Origin: Oscillatoria sp. FACHB-1407
GTDB taxonomy: Bacteria > Cyanobacteriota > Cyanobacteriia > Elainellales > Elainellaceae
Length of the DNA stretch: 64,000 nt
Assembly (NCBI RefSeq): GCF_014697545.1
Contig: NZ_JACJSA010000011.1
Span: forward strand, 186,001-250,000
Reading direction: 5' to 3'
Below the pieces are notes generated by a model. The model searched no databases and was not told where the DNA came from. It saw nothing but the letters and a program-made list of their open reading frames with translations. Position numbers and translations under genes: made by a program. Shown here piece after piece: positions 53,618-62,377 of this stretch. Each line of letters opens with the position of its first letter. Positions within the stretch are counted from its first letter, which is position 1.

Positions 53618-54586
53618 TTATTTAATTTGCGTTTCTAAGATGGCTTGAGCCGCTGCTTCATTCGTAATCAATCCAGTAATCAACTTACCTCTTAACGCGG
53701 CTAAAATCGCATCTGCTTTTTTAACACCACTCGCAACTCCGATCACCAATCTTTGAGCGGGTTGTTCTAAAGGAACACTGGCAACTCGGTTATTAATTCC
53801 CTGCTTTAATAACATACCGTGCTGATCGTATGCCCATCCTGCAATTTCGCCCACGGCTCCTAATTCAATCAGTTCGGTGAGTTCGTTGTCATTGATGAAT
53901 CCGTCACTGTGTAATGGTCCATTCCAGGCGATCTGACCGATGCCGATGTAAGTGACCTTTGCCTGCTCTGCCAGAGTTTTGACGGTGATAAATGATCGCT
54001 GCGTTTGTAGTAATTCTCGTTCTTCCACACTGGTTGCCACAACTGGAGTAGGAACGGGATACACTTGCGATCCAATGCGATCAGCTAAATGAATCACCAC
54101 TTCATACCGTCCCGCTCGCCCATATTGCGACATATTGCCGATGATGGAAACAATTTTGTGTTGCGGTTGTTGCATGGATGGAATTTGATCCACCATTGCT
54201 CGTAGTGTGCGTCCCGATGAAAATGCAATCACCATCGGCGTTTTATTGATCAGGTATGACTCCAAATGGGTTGCCGCACATACTCCTATTCCGACGAGAT
54301 TATCGCCATTAGCAGCATCTGTCGGGACTACCTCACACATTGCCAGTTCAAAGCGATCGCGCAACTGTTCTGCTAAAGCAATACACTCACTCAACGGATG
54401 GTCAAGTCGAAACTTAATTAATTTCTCACTCACGGCTAACGCAACTAATCGCTGTGCTGCTTGTCGTGACACATTTAGCTTTGCAGCAATCTCTTCTTGC
54501 GTATTTCCGGCAATGTAATAGAGCCAAGCTGCATGGGCTGCCAGGTCAAGTTTGCGATCGCGTCGTTCCGCTAGGGGTTCTCTCAT
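53618..54586 (-). CDS. SorC/DeoR-type sugar-binding transcriptional regulator
   Basis: 322 residues. The N-terminal HTH is IAAKLNVSRQAAQRLVALAV. The C-terminal sugar-phosphate-binding domain has ISSG-like VIAFSSGRTLRAMVDQIP and VIGVASGVKKADAILAALRG. It lies between xylulokinase and the SDR gene, at the centre of the polyol regulon. Shared TGAGCAA motifs in the gap upstream of its own start and in the SDR-binding-protein gap suggest it controls both. Confidence 0.88.
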   Translation of the reverse strand: MREPLAERRDRKLDLAAHAAWLYYIAGNTQEEIAAKLNVSRQAAQRLVALAVSEKLIKFRLDHPLSECIALAEQLRDRFELAMCEVVPTDAANGDNLVGIGVCAATHLESYLINKTPMVIAFSSGRTLRAMVDQIPSMQQPQHKIVSIIGNMSQYGRAGRYEVVIHLADRIGSQVYPVPTPVVATSVEERELLQTQRSFITVKTLAEQAKVTYIGIGQIAWNGPLHSDGFINDNELTELIELGAVGEIAGWAYDQHGMLLKQGINNRVASVPLEQPAQRLVIGVASGVKKADAILAALRGKLITGLITNEAAAQAILETQIK

Positions 54587-54729
54587 ATCCAGTGCTTTGG
54601 GAGCAATACCAGGGGTGATGAAATTTTTTCGTCACTATATTATCCATGCACAATCATCTAGGCACAAAAGGGATAGCTGTTCAAACGAGAGCGAAGCAGC
54701 AAACATCTACCTTAGGACTGAAAAATAAA

Positions 54730-54762
54730 TGAGCAATTCATCTTAACTAAAAATTTTGCTCA
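54730..54762. promoter_or_regulatory. TGAGCAA inverted repeat upstream of the SorC gene (candidate operator)
   Basis: TGAGCAA at 54730-54736 and TTGCTCA at 54756-54762 face each other about two and a half turns apart. The same heptamer occurs at 55750-55762. It fits SorC-type operators, which are spaced dyads. The rest of 54587-54850 is AT-rich with no gene. Confidence 0.45.
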
Positions 54763-54850
54763 ATCTATCGTTAGTTAGATGATAAGTCTTAACCCAAAAA
54801 ACTGAGACGTAGAGGAAGATAGCTCTACCCATTTTCCCCACTCCCTATCT

Positions 54851-55666
54851 CTAAATTCCTCCCGTCACCTCCAAATTGAAGCCCGTAATGTAACTTGATT
54901 CGTCGCTCATCAAGAAGGCAACTCCACTCGCAACCTCCTCCAGACGTCCTAGACGACGCAGGGGAACGGAGTTGATCATCTGCTGCTCCACTTTTTTGGG
55001 ATCCGTGTCAAAGTATGGTGACCCAACCCCCGCTTGCAATTCAGTCTGTCGTGTCCACATCATCCCAGGACCAATTAACGCAGGCGACAGGGAATTGACT
55101 CGGATGCCATGAGGAGCCAAATCCTTTGCTGCTGTCTGAGTCATACCCACGACCGCAAACTTGGATGCGCCATACGCCAACATGTTGGGCGGACCTACCA
55201 CTCCGGCATGGCTTGCCATATTGACGATCGCCCCCCCACCCATCTCGCGCATTTGTCTTGCGGCTGTCTTGAGGACGTGAAACACCCCAAGAATGTTGAT
55301 TTCCATCACTTTTTGAAAGTCATCGTCGGGATACTCATCCGTCGTGGCAAACACCCCTTGATAGCCAGCATTGTTAAAAACGTAATCTATGCGGTGGTCT
55401 ACCTGCTGAAGCTGCTTTGTAGCATTGGCAAAGGTTTGAGCAACGTCGCTAGAGCAAGTTACATCACAGCGCAGAGTTACCACTGGAACATGAAAGTGGG
55501 CTAATTCCTGGGCAATCTCCTGCATTTTGGCTTCATTCAGATCAACCAACACGACCCCTGCTCCGTTAGAGGCAAAGCGGTAAGCAGTTGCACGCCCGAT
55601 ATCGCCCGCACCACCCGTGATCAAGATGGCTCTACCAGTAAAGCCATAGGTTGTTTTAATCGTCAT
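54851..55666 (-). CDS. Short-chain dehydrogenase/reductase, probable polyol dehydrogenase
   Basis: 271 residues. Classical SDR motifs: ILITGGAGDIGRATAYRF (TGxxxGxG), VLVDLNE (acidic residue favouring NAD), NNAG, and YGASKFAV for catalytic Tyr and Lys. The C-terminal GFNLEVTGGI matches the family's GG[IV] end. It is divergent from the polyol ABC operon and likely oxidises a sugar alcohol such as xylitol or arabitol to a ketose. Alternative substrates cannot be excluded. Confidence 0.88.
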   Translation of the reverse strand: MTIKTTYGFTGRAILITGGAGDIGRATAYRFASNGAGVVLVDLNEAKMQEIAQELAHFHVPVVTLRCDVTCSSDVAQTFANATKQLQQVDHRIDYVFNNAGYQGVFATTDEYPDDDFQKVMEINILGVFHVLKTAARQMREMGGGAIVNMASHAGVVGPPNMLAYGASKFAVVGMTQTAAKDLAPHGIRVNSLSPALIGPGMMWTRQTELQAGVGSPYFDTDPKKVEQQMINSVPLRRLGRLEEVASGVAFLMSDESSYITGFNLEVTGGI

Positions 55667-55749
55667 TCGCTAAATTCCTTATAAATAAATGTTGCAAATG
55701 TTGCTTTTTTTCTCAGCAATTTTCAAACGACAGGTATGATTTCTATTAT

Positions 55750-55776
55750 TGAGCAATTGCTCTTATTCTGAGCATA
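55750..55776. promoter_or_regulatory. Palindrome GAGCAATTGCTC in the SDR-ABC divergent region (candidate SorC operator)
   Basis: A perfect 12-bp palindrome at 55751-55762, preceded by T to give TGAGCAA, with a further TGAGCAT at about 55769. It lies 84-152 bp from the two divergent start codons. Confidence 0.45.
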
Positions 55777-55902
55777 AAGTCAATCTCTGTAACAAAACCT
55801 TTTCTCACATCTAGCGAATGTTGCCAATCCTCCCCCCATGTGATGGGTAACATTGCATTTTTCAATGATTAGATTTTTCAACCATAAAAAAGGAGTGGTG
55901 CG

Positions 55903-57276
55903 ATGCGTCAATTTCGCTTCGCTAAAATGATCATTGCGTTCTTGGTCGGAGTCTTTCTGGTGCAAATTAATGCCTGTTCACCAGGCTCACAGAATGCAGA
56001 TAATTCCTCCGGTGCGCAGTCTAATGAAAACACAACATTAACGATCGCCACTGTTAATAACAACGACATGGTGATCATGCAGGATCTCTCAACACAGTTT
56101 GAGCAGGATAATCCAAATATCGATTTAAATTGGGTTGTTTTAGAAGAAAACGTGTTGCGCCAGCGAGTTACAAACGACATCGCTAACCGGGGCGGACAGT
56201 TTGATATTCTCACCATTGGCACGTATGAAACACCTATTTGGGCAAAACAGGGTTGGCTGGTGCCATTTGAGAACCTATCTGCTGAGTACGACGTAGATGA
56301 CATTTTGCCACCCGTGCGAGATGCGCTTTCTTACGAGGACAAGTTGTATGCATTGCCTTTCTATGCCGAAAGTTCGATGCTTTACTACCGCAAAGACTTG
56401 TTCGATCAGGCAGGCATTACCGTTCCCGAACAACCAACCTATGAGCAAGTCAGGCAATGGGCAGAACAGGTGCATAATCCTCAAAACGGGGTATACGGCA
56501 TTTGTCTGCGCGGCAAACCGGGGTGGGGTGAGAACACGGCGTTCTTTACGACTCTGGTCAATACCTTTGGTGGCAAGTGGTTTGATACCAATTGGCAGCC
56601 TACGTTAGACAGCCCTCAATGGAAGGAAGCGTTGACCTATTACGTCGATATTCTCGATAAATATGGTCCTCCGGGAGCTAGCTCCAACGGCTTTAACGAA
56701 AACTTAGCTCTGTTCTCAACTGGCAAATGTGGCATGTGGATAGATGCGACGGTGGCAGCCGGTAAACTGGCTGACCCACAGGAATCGCAAGTGGCAGAAA
56801 CGGTTGCCTTTGCGCGTGCGCCTGTCGCCAGCTATCCCAATGGTTCGAACTGGTTGTGGGCATGGTCGCTAGCCGTTCCCTCGTCCACCAAATCTCCTGA
56901 AGCGGCTCAACAATTTATCCAGTGGGCAACCTCTAAAGAGTATGTACGACTCGTCGCTGAAGATCGGGGTTGGGTTGCTGCACCTCCAGGCACTCGTCGA
57001 TCGACCTATGACAGTCCGGAGTACCAGGAAGCAGCTCCCTTTGCCAATATTGTGTTGACTTCGATTGAGTCTGCTGACCCCAGCAAACCTACGGCTGACC
57101 CCGTGCCTTATACAGGTGTGCAATTCGTTGCGATTCCTGAATTTCAGGCACTTGGAACCCAGGTTGGACAAACGCTTGCAGCCGCGTTGACCAAACAAGT
57201 CTCTGTGGATCAGGCGTTGCAGCAAGCTCAAGGTAACGCAGTAGAAACCATGAAACGAGCAGGCTACATCTCGTAA
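55903..57276 (+). CDS. Polyol/sugar ABC transporter substrate-binding lipoprotein (family 1)
   Basis: 457 residues, ATG with AGGAG seven bases upstream. The signal peptide ends in a lipobox (QINAC, Cys about residue 25). Family-1 pattern: LTIATVNNNDMVIMQDLSTQ, DILTIGTYETPIWAKQGWL, PFYAESSMLYYRKDLFDQAG, then a C-terminal helix rich in alanine. It is most like SmoE/MtlE polyol binding proteins. It captures polyols in the periplasm for the downstream permeases. Confidence 0.92.
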   Translation: MRQFRFAKMIIAFLVGVFLVQINACSPGSQNADNSSGAQSNENTTLTIATVNNNDMVIMQDLSTQFEQDNPNIDLNWVVLEENVLRQRVTNDIANRGGQFDILTIGTYETPIWAKQGWLVPFENLSAEYDVDDILPPVRDALSYEDKLYALPFYAESSMLYYRKDLFDQAGITVPEQPTYEQVRQWAEQVHNPQNGVYGICLRGKPGWGENTAFFTTLVNTFGGKWFDTNWQPTLDSPQWKEALTYYVDILDKYGPPGASSNGFNENLALFSTGKCGMWIDATVAAGKLADPQESQVAETVAFARAPVASYPNGSNWLWAWSLAVPSSTKSPEAAQQFIQWATSKEYVRLVAEDRGWVAAPPGTRRSTYDSPEYQEAAPFANIVLTSIESADPSKPTADPVPYTGVQFVAIPEFQALGTQVGQTLAAALTKQVSVDQALQQAQGNAVETMKRAGYIS

Positions 57277-57285
57277 TTCTCCAGA

Positions 57286-57320
57286 TCTGCGACTTCTTTA
57301 ATGCTTTGAGAAGTCGCAGA
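57286..57320 (+). terminator. Stem-loop between binding-protein and permease genes
   Basis: Perfect 12-bp arms TCTGCGACTTCT and AGAAGTCGCAGA around an 11-base loop, nine bases after the stop. No U-run follows, so it is probably a partial terminator or an mRNA-stabilising structure that keeps the binding protein more abundant than the permeases. Confidence 0.55.
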
Positions 57321-57382
57321 TTCTCTCTGATGCCTCCTGAAGGAGGTGAGATTGTTCACTTCATCACTCCCTTACTCTGCCT

Positions 57383-58285
57383 ATGTCCTCTACGTTGGCG
57401 GTTAAGCCTCATAACACAAAGTCAAAACGACAGGTGGCAACCCTTCCGTTAGTTGCGCCATCGGTCACGGTTCTATTGATTTGGATGATCGTACCGTTGT
57501 TGATGACGCTGTGGTTTTCAGTGCAACGGTACAACTTACTCAATCCTGCCAATAGTGGTTTTTCAGGACTAAACAACTATATTTCGCTACTGTCTACCTC
57601 GTCATTGTGGATTTCGATCTTCAACACGTTGGTATTAGTGGGTTCAGTTTTAGTCATTACAATCACGCTTGGTACTCTTCTGGCGGTTCTCTTTAACGAG
57701 GACTTTTGGGGTCGAAGTATTGCTCGCTTGCTAGCGATCGCCCCCTTCTTTGTCATGCCGACGGTGAGTGCGTTGGTCTGGAAAAATATGCTGATGCATC
57801 CGGTCAACGGATTGTTTGCCTATGTGACGCGATCGTTGGGGTTGGGGGCGGTTGATTGGTTTGCTCAGTATCCGATGCTGTCGGTAATTTTGATTGTGTC
57901 GTGGGAGTGGTTACCGTTTGCGTTATTGATTCTGCTGACGGCTATTCAATCGCTGGATCACGAGCAGGTAGAAGCCGCACGAATGGATGGAGCAAAATCA
58001 ACTGCCATTTTTCGCTTTATTACATTGCCTCATTTGGGACGGGCGATCGCTGTTCTGGCAATGATTGAGACGATTTTCTTCCTGACGATTTTTGCTGAAA
58101 TTTTCGTCACAACCTCTGGTGGTCCTGGTTTAGCTACGACTAATCTGGCTTACTTTATCTATCTCAGAGCGTTATTTGAATTTGATGTAGGTGGCGCATC
58201 TGCCGCAGGTCTAATTGCCGTGATTCTGGCAAACATTGTGGCAATCTTCTTAATGCGTCTTGTGGCTCGTAATTTGGACGTTTGA
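57383..58285 (+). CDS. Polyol ABC transporter permease (MalF/SmoF type)
   Basis: 300 residues, six or so helices. The EAA loop is EQVEAARMDGAKSTAIFRFI followed by TLPHLGRA. It probably dimerises with the MalG-type protein encoded 14 bp downstream. Part of a complete importer with genes at 55903, 58300 and 59206. Confidence 0.92.
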   Translation: MSSTLAVKPHNTKSKRQVATLPLVAPSVTVLLIWMIVPLLMTLWFSVQRYNLLNPANSGFSGLNNYISLLSTSSLWISIFNTLVLVGSVLVITITLGTLLAVLFNEDFWGRSIARLLAIAPFFVMPTVSALVWKNMLMHPVNGLFAYVTRSLGLGAVDWFAQYPMLSVILIVSWEWLPFALLILLTAIQSLDHEQVEAARMDGAKSTAIFRFITLPHLGRAIAVLAMIETIFFLTIFAEIFVTTSGGPGLATTNLAYFIYLRALFEFDVGGASAAGLIAVILANIVAIFLMRLVARNLDV

Positions 58286-58299
58286 ACAGGAATTGAATT

Positions 58300-59130
58300 A
58301 TGTCACCTGCAACTTCTAAACTCTACCGTCATTTGTTTGTTACTGCTTTAGGATGGCTAGCGGCTGGACTGTTATTCTTTCCCATTTTTTGGATGGTTTT
58401 AACGAGCTTCAAGACTGAAGTTGAAGCAGTTTCCTTACCGCCTAAACTCTTTTTTCAACCCACATTAGAAAACTACGTTTCAATTCAAGAACGAGCAGAT
58501 TACTTGTCATTTGCGATCAACAGTATTGTGGTATCAGTTGGGTCAACACTACTGGCAATTCTACTGGCGGTTCCTGCTGCCTATGCGATGGCATTCTTCC
58601 CGACGAAACGGACTAAAGGTACGTTGTTGTGGATGCTTTCGACTAAAATGCTGCCTCCCGTTGGGGTATTAGTTCCCATTTACTTATTATTTCGAGATTC
58701 CAATTTACTCGATACGCGCATTGGTTTAACGATTATCTATACCCTGATTAATCTTCCAATTGTGGTGTGGATGATCTATACCTTCTTCAAAGATGTTCCC
58801 AAAGATATTCTCGAAGCTGGACGCATGGATGGAGCATCCCCCAAGCAAGAAGTATTTCATGTGCTGATGCCACTGGCACTACCGGGTATTGCCTCAACGG
58901 CACTCCTCTCCATTATCCTGTCCTGGAATGAGGCATTTTGGAGCTTAAATCTAACGACTACAAATGCGGCTCCGTTAACCACATTTATTGCCTCATTTTC
59001 TAGCCCACAAGGATTGTTCTGGGCGCAGTTATCTGCGGCTTCAACTCTGGCGATCGCCCCCATTTTAATCTTTGGTTGGCTCAGTCAACGGCAACTGGTT
59101 CGCGGCCTGACCTTTGGAGCGGTGAAATAG
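58300..59130 (+). CDS. Polyol ABC transporter permease (MalG/SmoG type)
   Basis: 276 residues. N-terminal helix then FPIFWMVLTSFKTEVEAVS, typical of MalG-like proteins. The EAA loop is ILEAGRMDGASPKQEVFHVL. It follows the MalF-type gene after 14 bp and precedes the ATPase gene by 75 bp. The importer is complete in this window. Confidence 0.92.
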   Translation: MSPATSKLYRHLFVTALGWLAAGLLFFPIFWMVLTSFKTEVEAVSLPPKLFFQPTLENYVSIQERADYLSFAINSIVVSVGSTLLAILLAVPAAYAMAFFPTKRTKGTLLWMLSTKMLPPVGVLVPIYLLFRDSNLLDTRIGLTIIYTLINLPIVVWMIYTFFKDVPKDILEAGRMDGASPKQEVFHVLMPLALPGIASTALLSIILSWNEAFWSLNLTTTNAAPLTTFIASFSSPQGLFWAQLSAASTLAIAPILIFGWLSQRQLVRGLTFGAVK

Positions 59131-59205
59131 AAGTAGAGAAAGATTTTTCTCCGCTCTATTTCCCACTCCCTATCCCCTCTTCAAAACACAATTTAGGAGT
59201 CTTTC

Positions 59206-60312
59206 ATGTCAACTGTTACGTTACGAGATATTCGCAAACGCTACACCGATTTTGATGTGATTAAAGGCATTGATTTAGATATCAACGATCGCGAGTTTGT
59301 TGTGTTTGTTGGCCCTTCCGGGTGTGGTAAATCGACGCTACTGCGAATGATTGCTGGCTTAGAGGAGATCACGTCGGGTGATTTGCTGATTGATGGCGAT
59401 CGCATGAATGATGTGCCTCCCGATAAACGGGGATTGGCGATGGTGTTTCAGACCTACGCTCTTTATCCCCACATGACAGTGGCTGAAAACATGGCATTTA
59501 GCCTGCGTCTGGCAGGTGTTCCCAAAGCTCAACGACATGAACGGGCACGGGAAGTCGCTCGAATTTTGCAGTTAGAATCTCTGCTCGATCGCAAGCCGAG
59601 AGCATTGTCGGGAGGACAACGGCAACGGGTGGCGATCGGTCGGGCGTTGGTACGAAAGCCGAAGGTGTTTTTGTTTGATGAACCTTTATCTAATCTGGAT
59701 GCAGCCTTACGGGTGCAGATGCGAATTGAACTGGCGAGCCTGCATGACAGTTTGCAATCGACGATGATTTACGTGACACACGACCAGGTCGAAGCCATGA
59801 CCCTGGCGGATAAAATTGTGGTGTTGCAGGGTGGTGTTATTGAGCAGGTGGGTTCCCCGTTGGAACTGTATCACCATCCGCGTAATTTATTTGTGGCCGG
59901 GTTCATTGGCTCCCCTCGGATGAACTTCCTGACCGTTACGGTGACGGATATTCAGAACTCTGCAACAACCGTTAAACTCCTCGGTGGCGAAACGGTGTCT
60001 ATCCCCGTGCAGCCCACACACCTGACCGTGGGCGATCGCGTCACATTGGGTATTCGTCCTGAACATTTGCGGTTCGATCGCAGCAATGCTACTGTTCCTG
60101 GAGAAGTCAGAGTCGTTGAGCGATTGGGTGGAGAAACCTTTGCCTATGTGCGGTTAGCAGATGGGGACACGATTGTGGTGCAAACAGATGGAGATAGCCC
60201 GGTGCGGTTGCATGATCAGGTGCCGATTCATATTGATGGCGATCGCTGCCATTTGTTTGACCCACAGGGAATCACAATTCCCAAAGCCGAATTACATCCT
60301 CTAGCGGTGTAA
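59206..60312 (+). CDS. Polyol ABC transporter ATPase (UgpC/MsmK/SmoK type)
   Basis: 368 residues with AGGAG seven bases before the ATG. Walker A GPSGCGKST, Q-loop VFQTYALYPHM, signature [16 protein letters not shown], Walker B VFLFDEPLSNLD, switch VTHDQVEA. A C-terminal OB/TOBE extension from about residue 240 (NFLTVTVTDIQNSATTVKLL) is typical of this subfamily. It energises the MalF/MalG-type pair. Confidence 0.94.
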   Translation: MSTVTLRDIRKRYTDFDVIKGIDLDINDREFVVFVGPSGCGKSTLLRMIAGLEEITSGDLLIDGDRMNDVPPDKRGLAMVFQTYALYPHMTVAENMAFSLRLAGVPKAQRHERAREVARILQLESLLDRKPRALSGGQRQRVAIGRALVRKPKVFLFDEPLSNLDAALRVQMRIELASLHDSLQSTMIYVTHDQVEAMTLADKIVVLQGGVIEQVGSPLELYHHPRNLFVAGFIGSPRMNFLTVTVTDIQNSATTVKLLGGETVSIPVQPTHLTVGDRVTLGIRPEHLRFDRSNATVPGEVRVVERLGGETFAYVRLADGDTIVVQTDGDSPVRLHDQVPIHIDGDRCHLFDPQGITIPKAELHPLAV

Positions 60313-60379
60313 CCATCGAATTGTCGTCGTGGCAAATGTTGCTAGGGGTGGGTTTAGCAGATATGTTTTTGGCTCTACC

Positions 60380-60463
60380 GTTATAGCTACCGCCACTTTA
60401 TTTAGGACAGGGGGTCTGGAACCTCCTGCACTCCGTCCTAACCCAAGTGACTGCGGCTATAAC
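60380..60463. repeat. GC-rich repeat (family R1) with terminal inverted repeats
   Basis: GTTATAGCTACCGCCACTT and AAGTGACTGCGGCTATAAC are imperfect inverted ends enclosing TTTAGGACAGGGGGT and its partner. It resembles the inverted-repeat-bounded subtype at 9525-9620. It lies between the ATPase and dehydrogenase genes. Confidence 0.65.
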
Positions 60464-60510
60464 AACAAAACTCGCCCCTACAGCCCGTTACAAAACAATT
60501 CTTGAATGAC

Positions 60511-61995
60511 ATGAATATGACAAACACAGGTTCAATCATCAAGTTAAATGAGCAATCCTTGCCTCATCTACAAACTAATGTTCAAATTCCTCAATACGAT
60601 CGCCATCGAGTAACGAACGGCATTGTGCATATTGGTGTTGGTGGATTTCATCGAGCACATCAGGCGTTATATCTCGACAACTATTTGCATCACAGCGGTG
60701 ATCACCAGTGGGGCATCTGTGGTGTTGGCTTGCTGGAGTTCGACCAAAAAATGCGCGATGCTCTCCAGTCGCAGGACTGTTTGTATACGCTGGTAGAGCG
60801 TTCACAGGAAGGCGATCGCGCCCGTGTGATCGGTTCCATTACTAAATATCTGTTTGCACCGGATAATCGCAACGCTGTGATTGCAGCACTAGTTGATCCG
60901 CGTTGTCGCATTGTGTCGCTAACAATTACCGAAGCGGGGTATTACTACATTGAGGGAACAGGTGAACTAGATGCCAATCACCCAACTATTCAACATGATG
61001 TGCAACACCCAGATGAACCCATTGGCGTGTTTGGGTTTTTAACAGCTGCATTAAAGGGGCGACTTCAATCAGGTCTAAAACCGTTCACGGTGTTGTCGTG
61101 CGATAACTTGCAAGGTAACGGCAAGATCGCTAAAAAAATGCTGACTGCCTTCGCAGAATTACAAGATCCGGAGTTGTCTAAGTGGATCGCGGGACATGTT
61201 GCATTTCCTAATAACATGGTCGATCGCATTACTCCTGCAACCACTCCATCCGATGTAGACATGGTACGCGATCAATTTGGGATTGAAGATCAATTTCCAG
61301 TGGTGGCAGAACCGTTTTTGCAGTGGGTGATTGAGGATCATTTTTGTGCGGGCAGACCCAACTGGGAAACGGTTGGTGTGCAAATGACAGATGACGTTCA
61401 TCCCTACGAAATGATGAAGATTCGTCTTCTCAATGCCAGTCACCTACTGATCGGGTATTTGGGAACGCTCACCGACTATACCTATGTTCATGACGTGATG
61501 GCTGATCCGCTGATTCGGCAAGCGATCGATCGCCTGATGAATGAGGTCACACCCACGCTGCAACCGATCCCTGGTATTAATTTGGACGACTACAAAAAGA
61601 CTTTGATTGAACGGTTTGCCAATCCTAAAATTCGTGATCAGTTGCCGCGCCTTTGTCTCAACAGTTCTGCCAAAATTCCTAAATTCATTCTAGGGTCACT
61701 CCAGGATGCATTGCGGCAGGAAGGGGCGATCGATTATATGAGTTTGGCGATCGCTGCCTGGTTTCGTTACCTCAAAGGACAGGATGAACAGGGCAAGCCG
61801 ATTGCTATCGATGATCCAATGGCAGAGATTTTGACTCAACGCGCCCATTCTGGAGGAGTTGATCCCACACCACTGCTCAGTCTCACGGAGATCTTTGGTG
61901 ACTTGCTCCACTCATCTCGATTTGTGGACGCTGTTACACACCACTTACGCAGCTTTAATGAGCGCGGAGTCAAAGGAACACTATCTCAACTGTAA
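60511..61995 (+). CDS. Mannitol 2-dehydrogenase-family polyol dehydrogenase
   Basis: 494 residues from ATG 60511 (TTG 60502 or ATG 60517 possible), standard for the long-chain polyol dehydrogenases. The NAD-binding motif is IVHIGVGGFHRAHQALYLDN, then LSCDNLQGNG. The catalytic signature KxxxxNxxH is MKIRLLNASHLLIGYLG. It oxidises D-mannitol to fructose, or D-arabitol to D-xylulose. With xylulokinase and no fructokinase in view, arabitol is the more self-consistent substrate. Its reading direction continues the ABC operon. Confidence 0.9.
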   Translation: MNMTNTGSIIKLNEQSLPHLQTNVQIPQYDRHRVTNGIVHIGVGGFHRAHQALYLDNYLHHSGDHQWGICGVGLLEFDQKMRDALQSQDCLYTLVERSQEGDRARVIGSITKYLFAPDNRNAVIAALVDPRCRIVSLTITEAGYYYIEGTGELDANHPTIQHDVQHPDEPIGVFGFLTAALKGRLQSGLKPFTVLSCDNLQGNGKIAKKMLTAFAELQDPELSKWIAGHVAFPNNMVDRITPATTPSDVDMVRDQFGIEDQFPVVAEPFLQWVIEDHFCAGRPNWETVGVQMTDDVHPYEMMKIRLLNASHLLIGYLGTLTDYTYVHDVMADPLIRQAIDRLMNEVTPTLQPIPGINLDDYKKTLIERFANPKIRDQLPRLCLNSSAKIPKFILGSLQDALRQEGAIDYMSLAIAAWFRYLKGQDEQGKPIAIDDPMAEILTQRAHSGGVDPTPLLSLTEIFGDLLHSSRFVDAVTHHLRSFNERGVKGTLSQL

Positions 61996-62377
61996 GCACA
62001 CAACTGGCAGAGTAGCCTTAATGAAAGGGGGCAATCCAAGTAAGAGTTTGGAGTCCCCCCGTTAAAGCTACCGTGTACACACAAGTCTTCATAACCCCCT
62101 ACATCTCCCAATTCTGGAGGATTTTGAGCCTTTGCCAAGGGGCTTGACCCAACCAGAAGCACCCGTACTTGAAACCGATGCAAAGCATGCCTTTGGGTGA
62201 ACTGAAACACCTTCTGCTGGGGGCTTTCGCTTCGCCAAGCTTAGACCAAGTGGGGAGGCAGTAGCGGTAACTCAAGATGATAGAAATGAGATTAGCCTCT
62301 ACCTTGAGATAGATTCATTGTCCTACTTCAGTCGCGTTTAATGGGGTGAGCCATATGGGCATACGGGTAGTACCTCA
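61996..62377. other. Intergenic region with cyanobacterial repeat-like sequence
   Basis: Contains CTCCCAATTCTGGAGGATTTT and a GGGGGCTTTCGCTTCGCC block similar to short dispersed repeats elsewhere in cyanobacteria. I see no gene, terminator or promoter I can defend. Confidence 0.4.

Noticed and set aside
54207-54518. 103-codon plus frame inside the SorC gene
   Set aside because: A shadow of a well-supported regulator gene.
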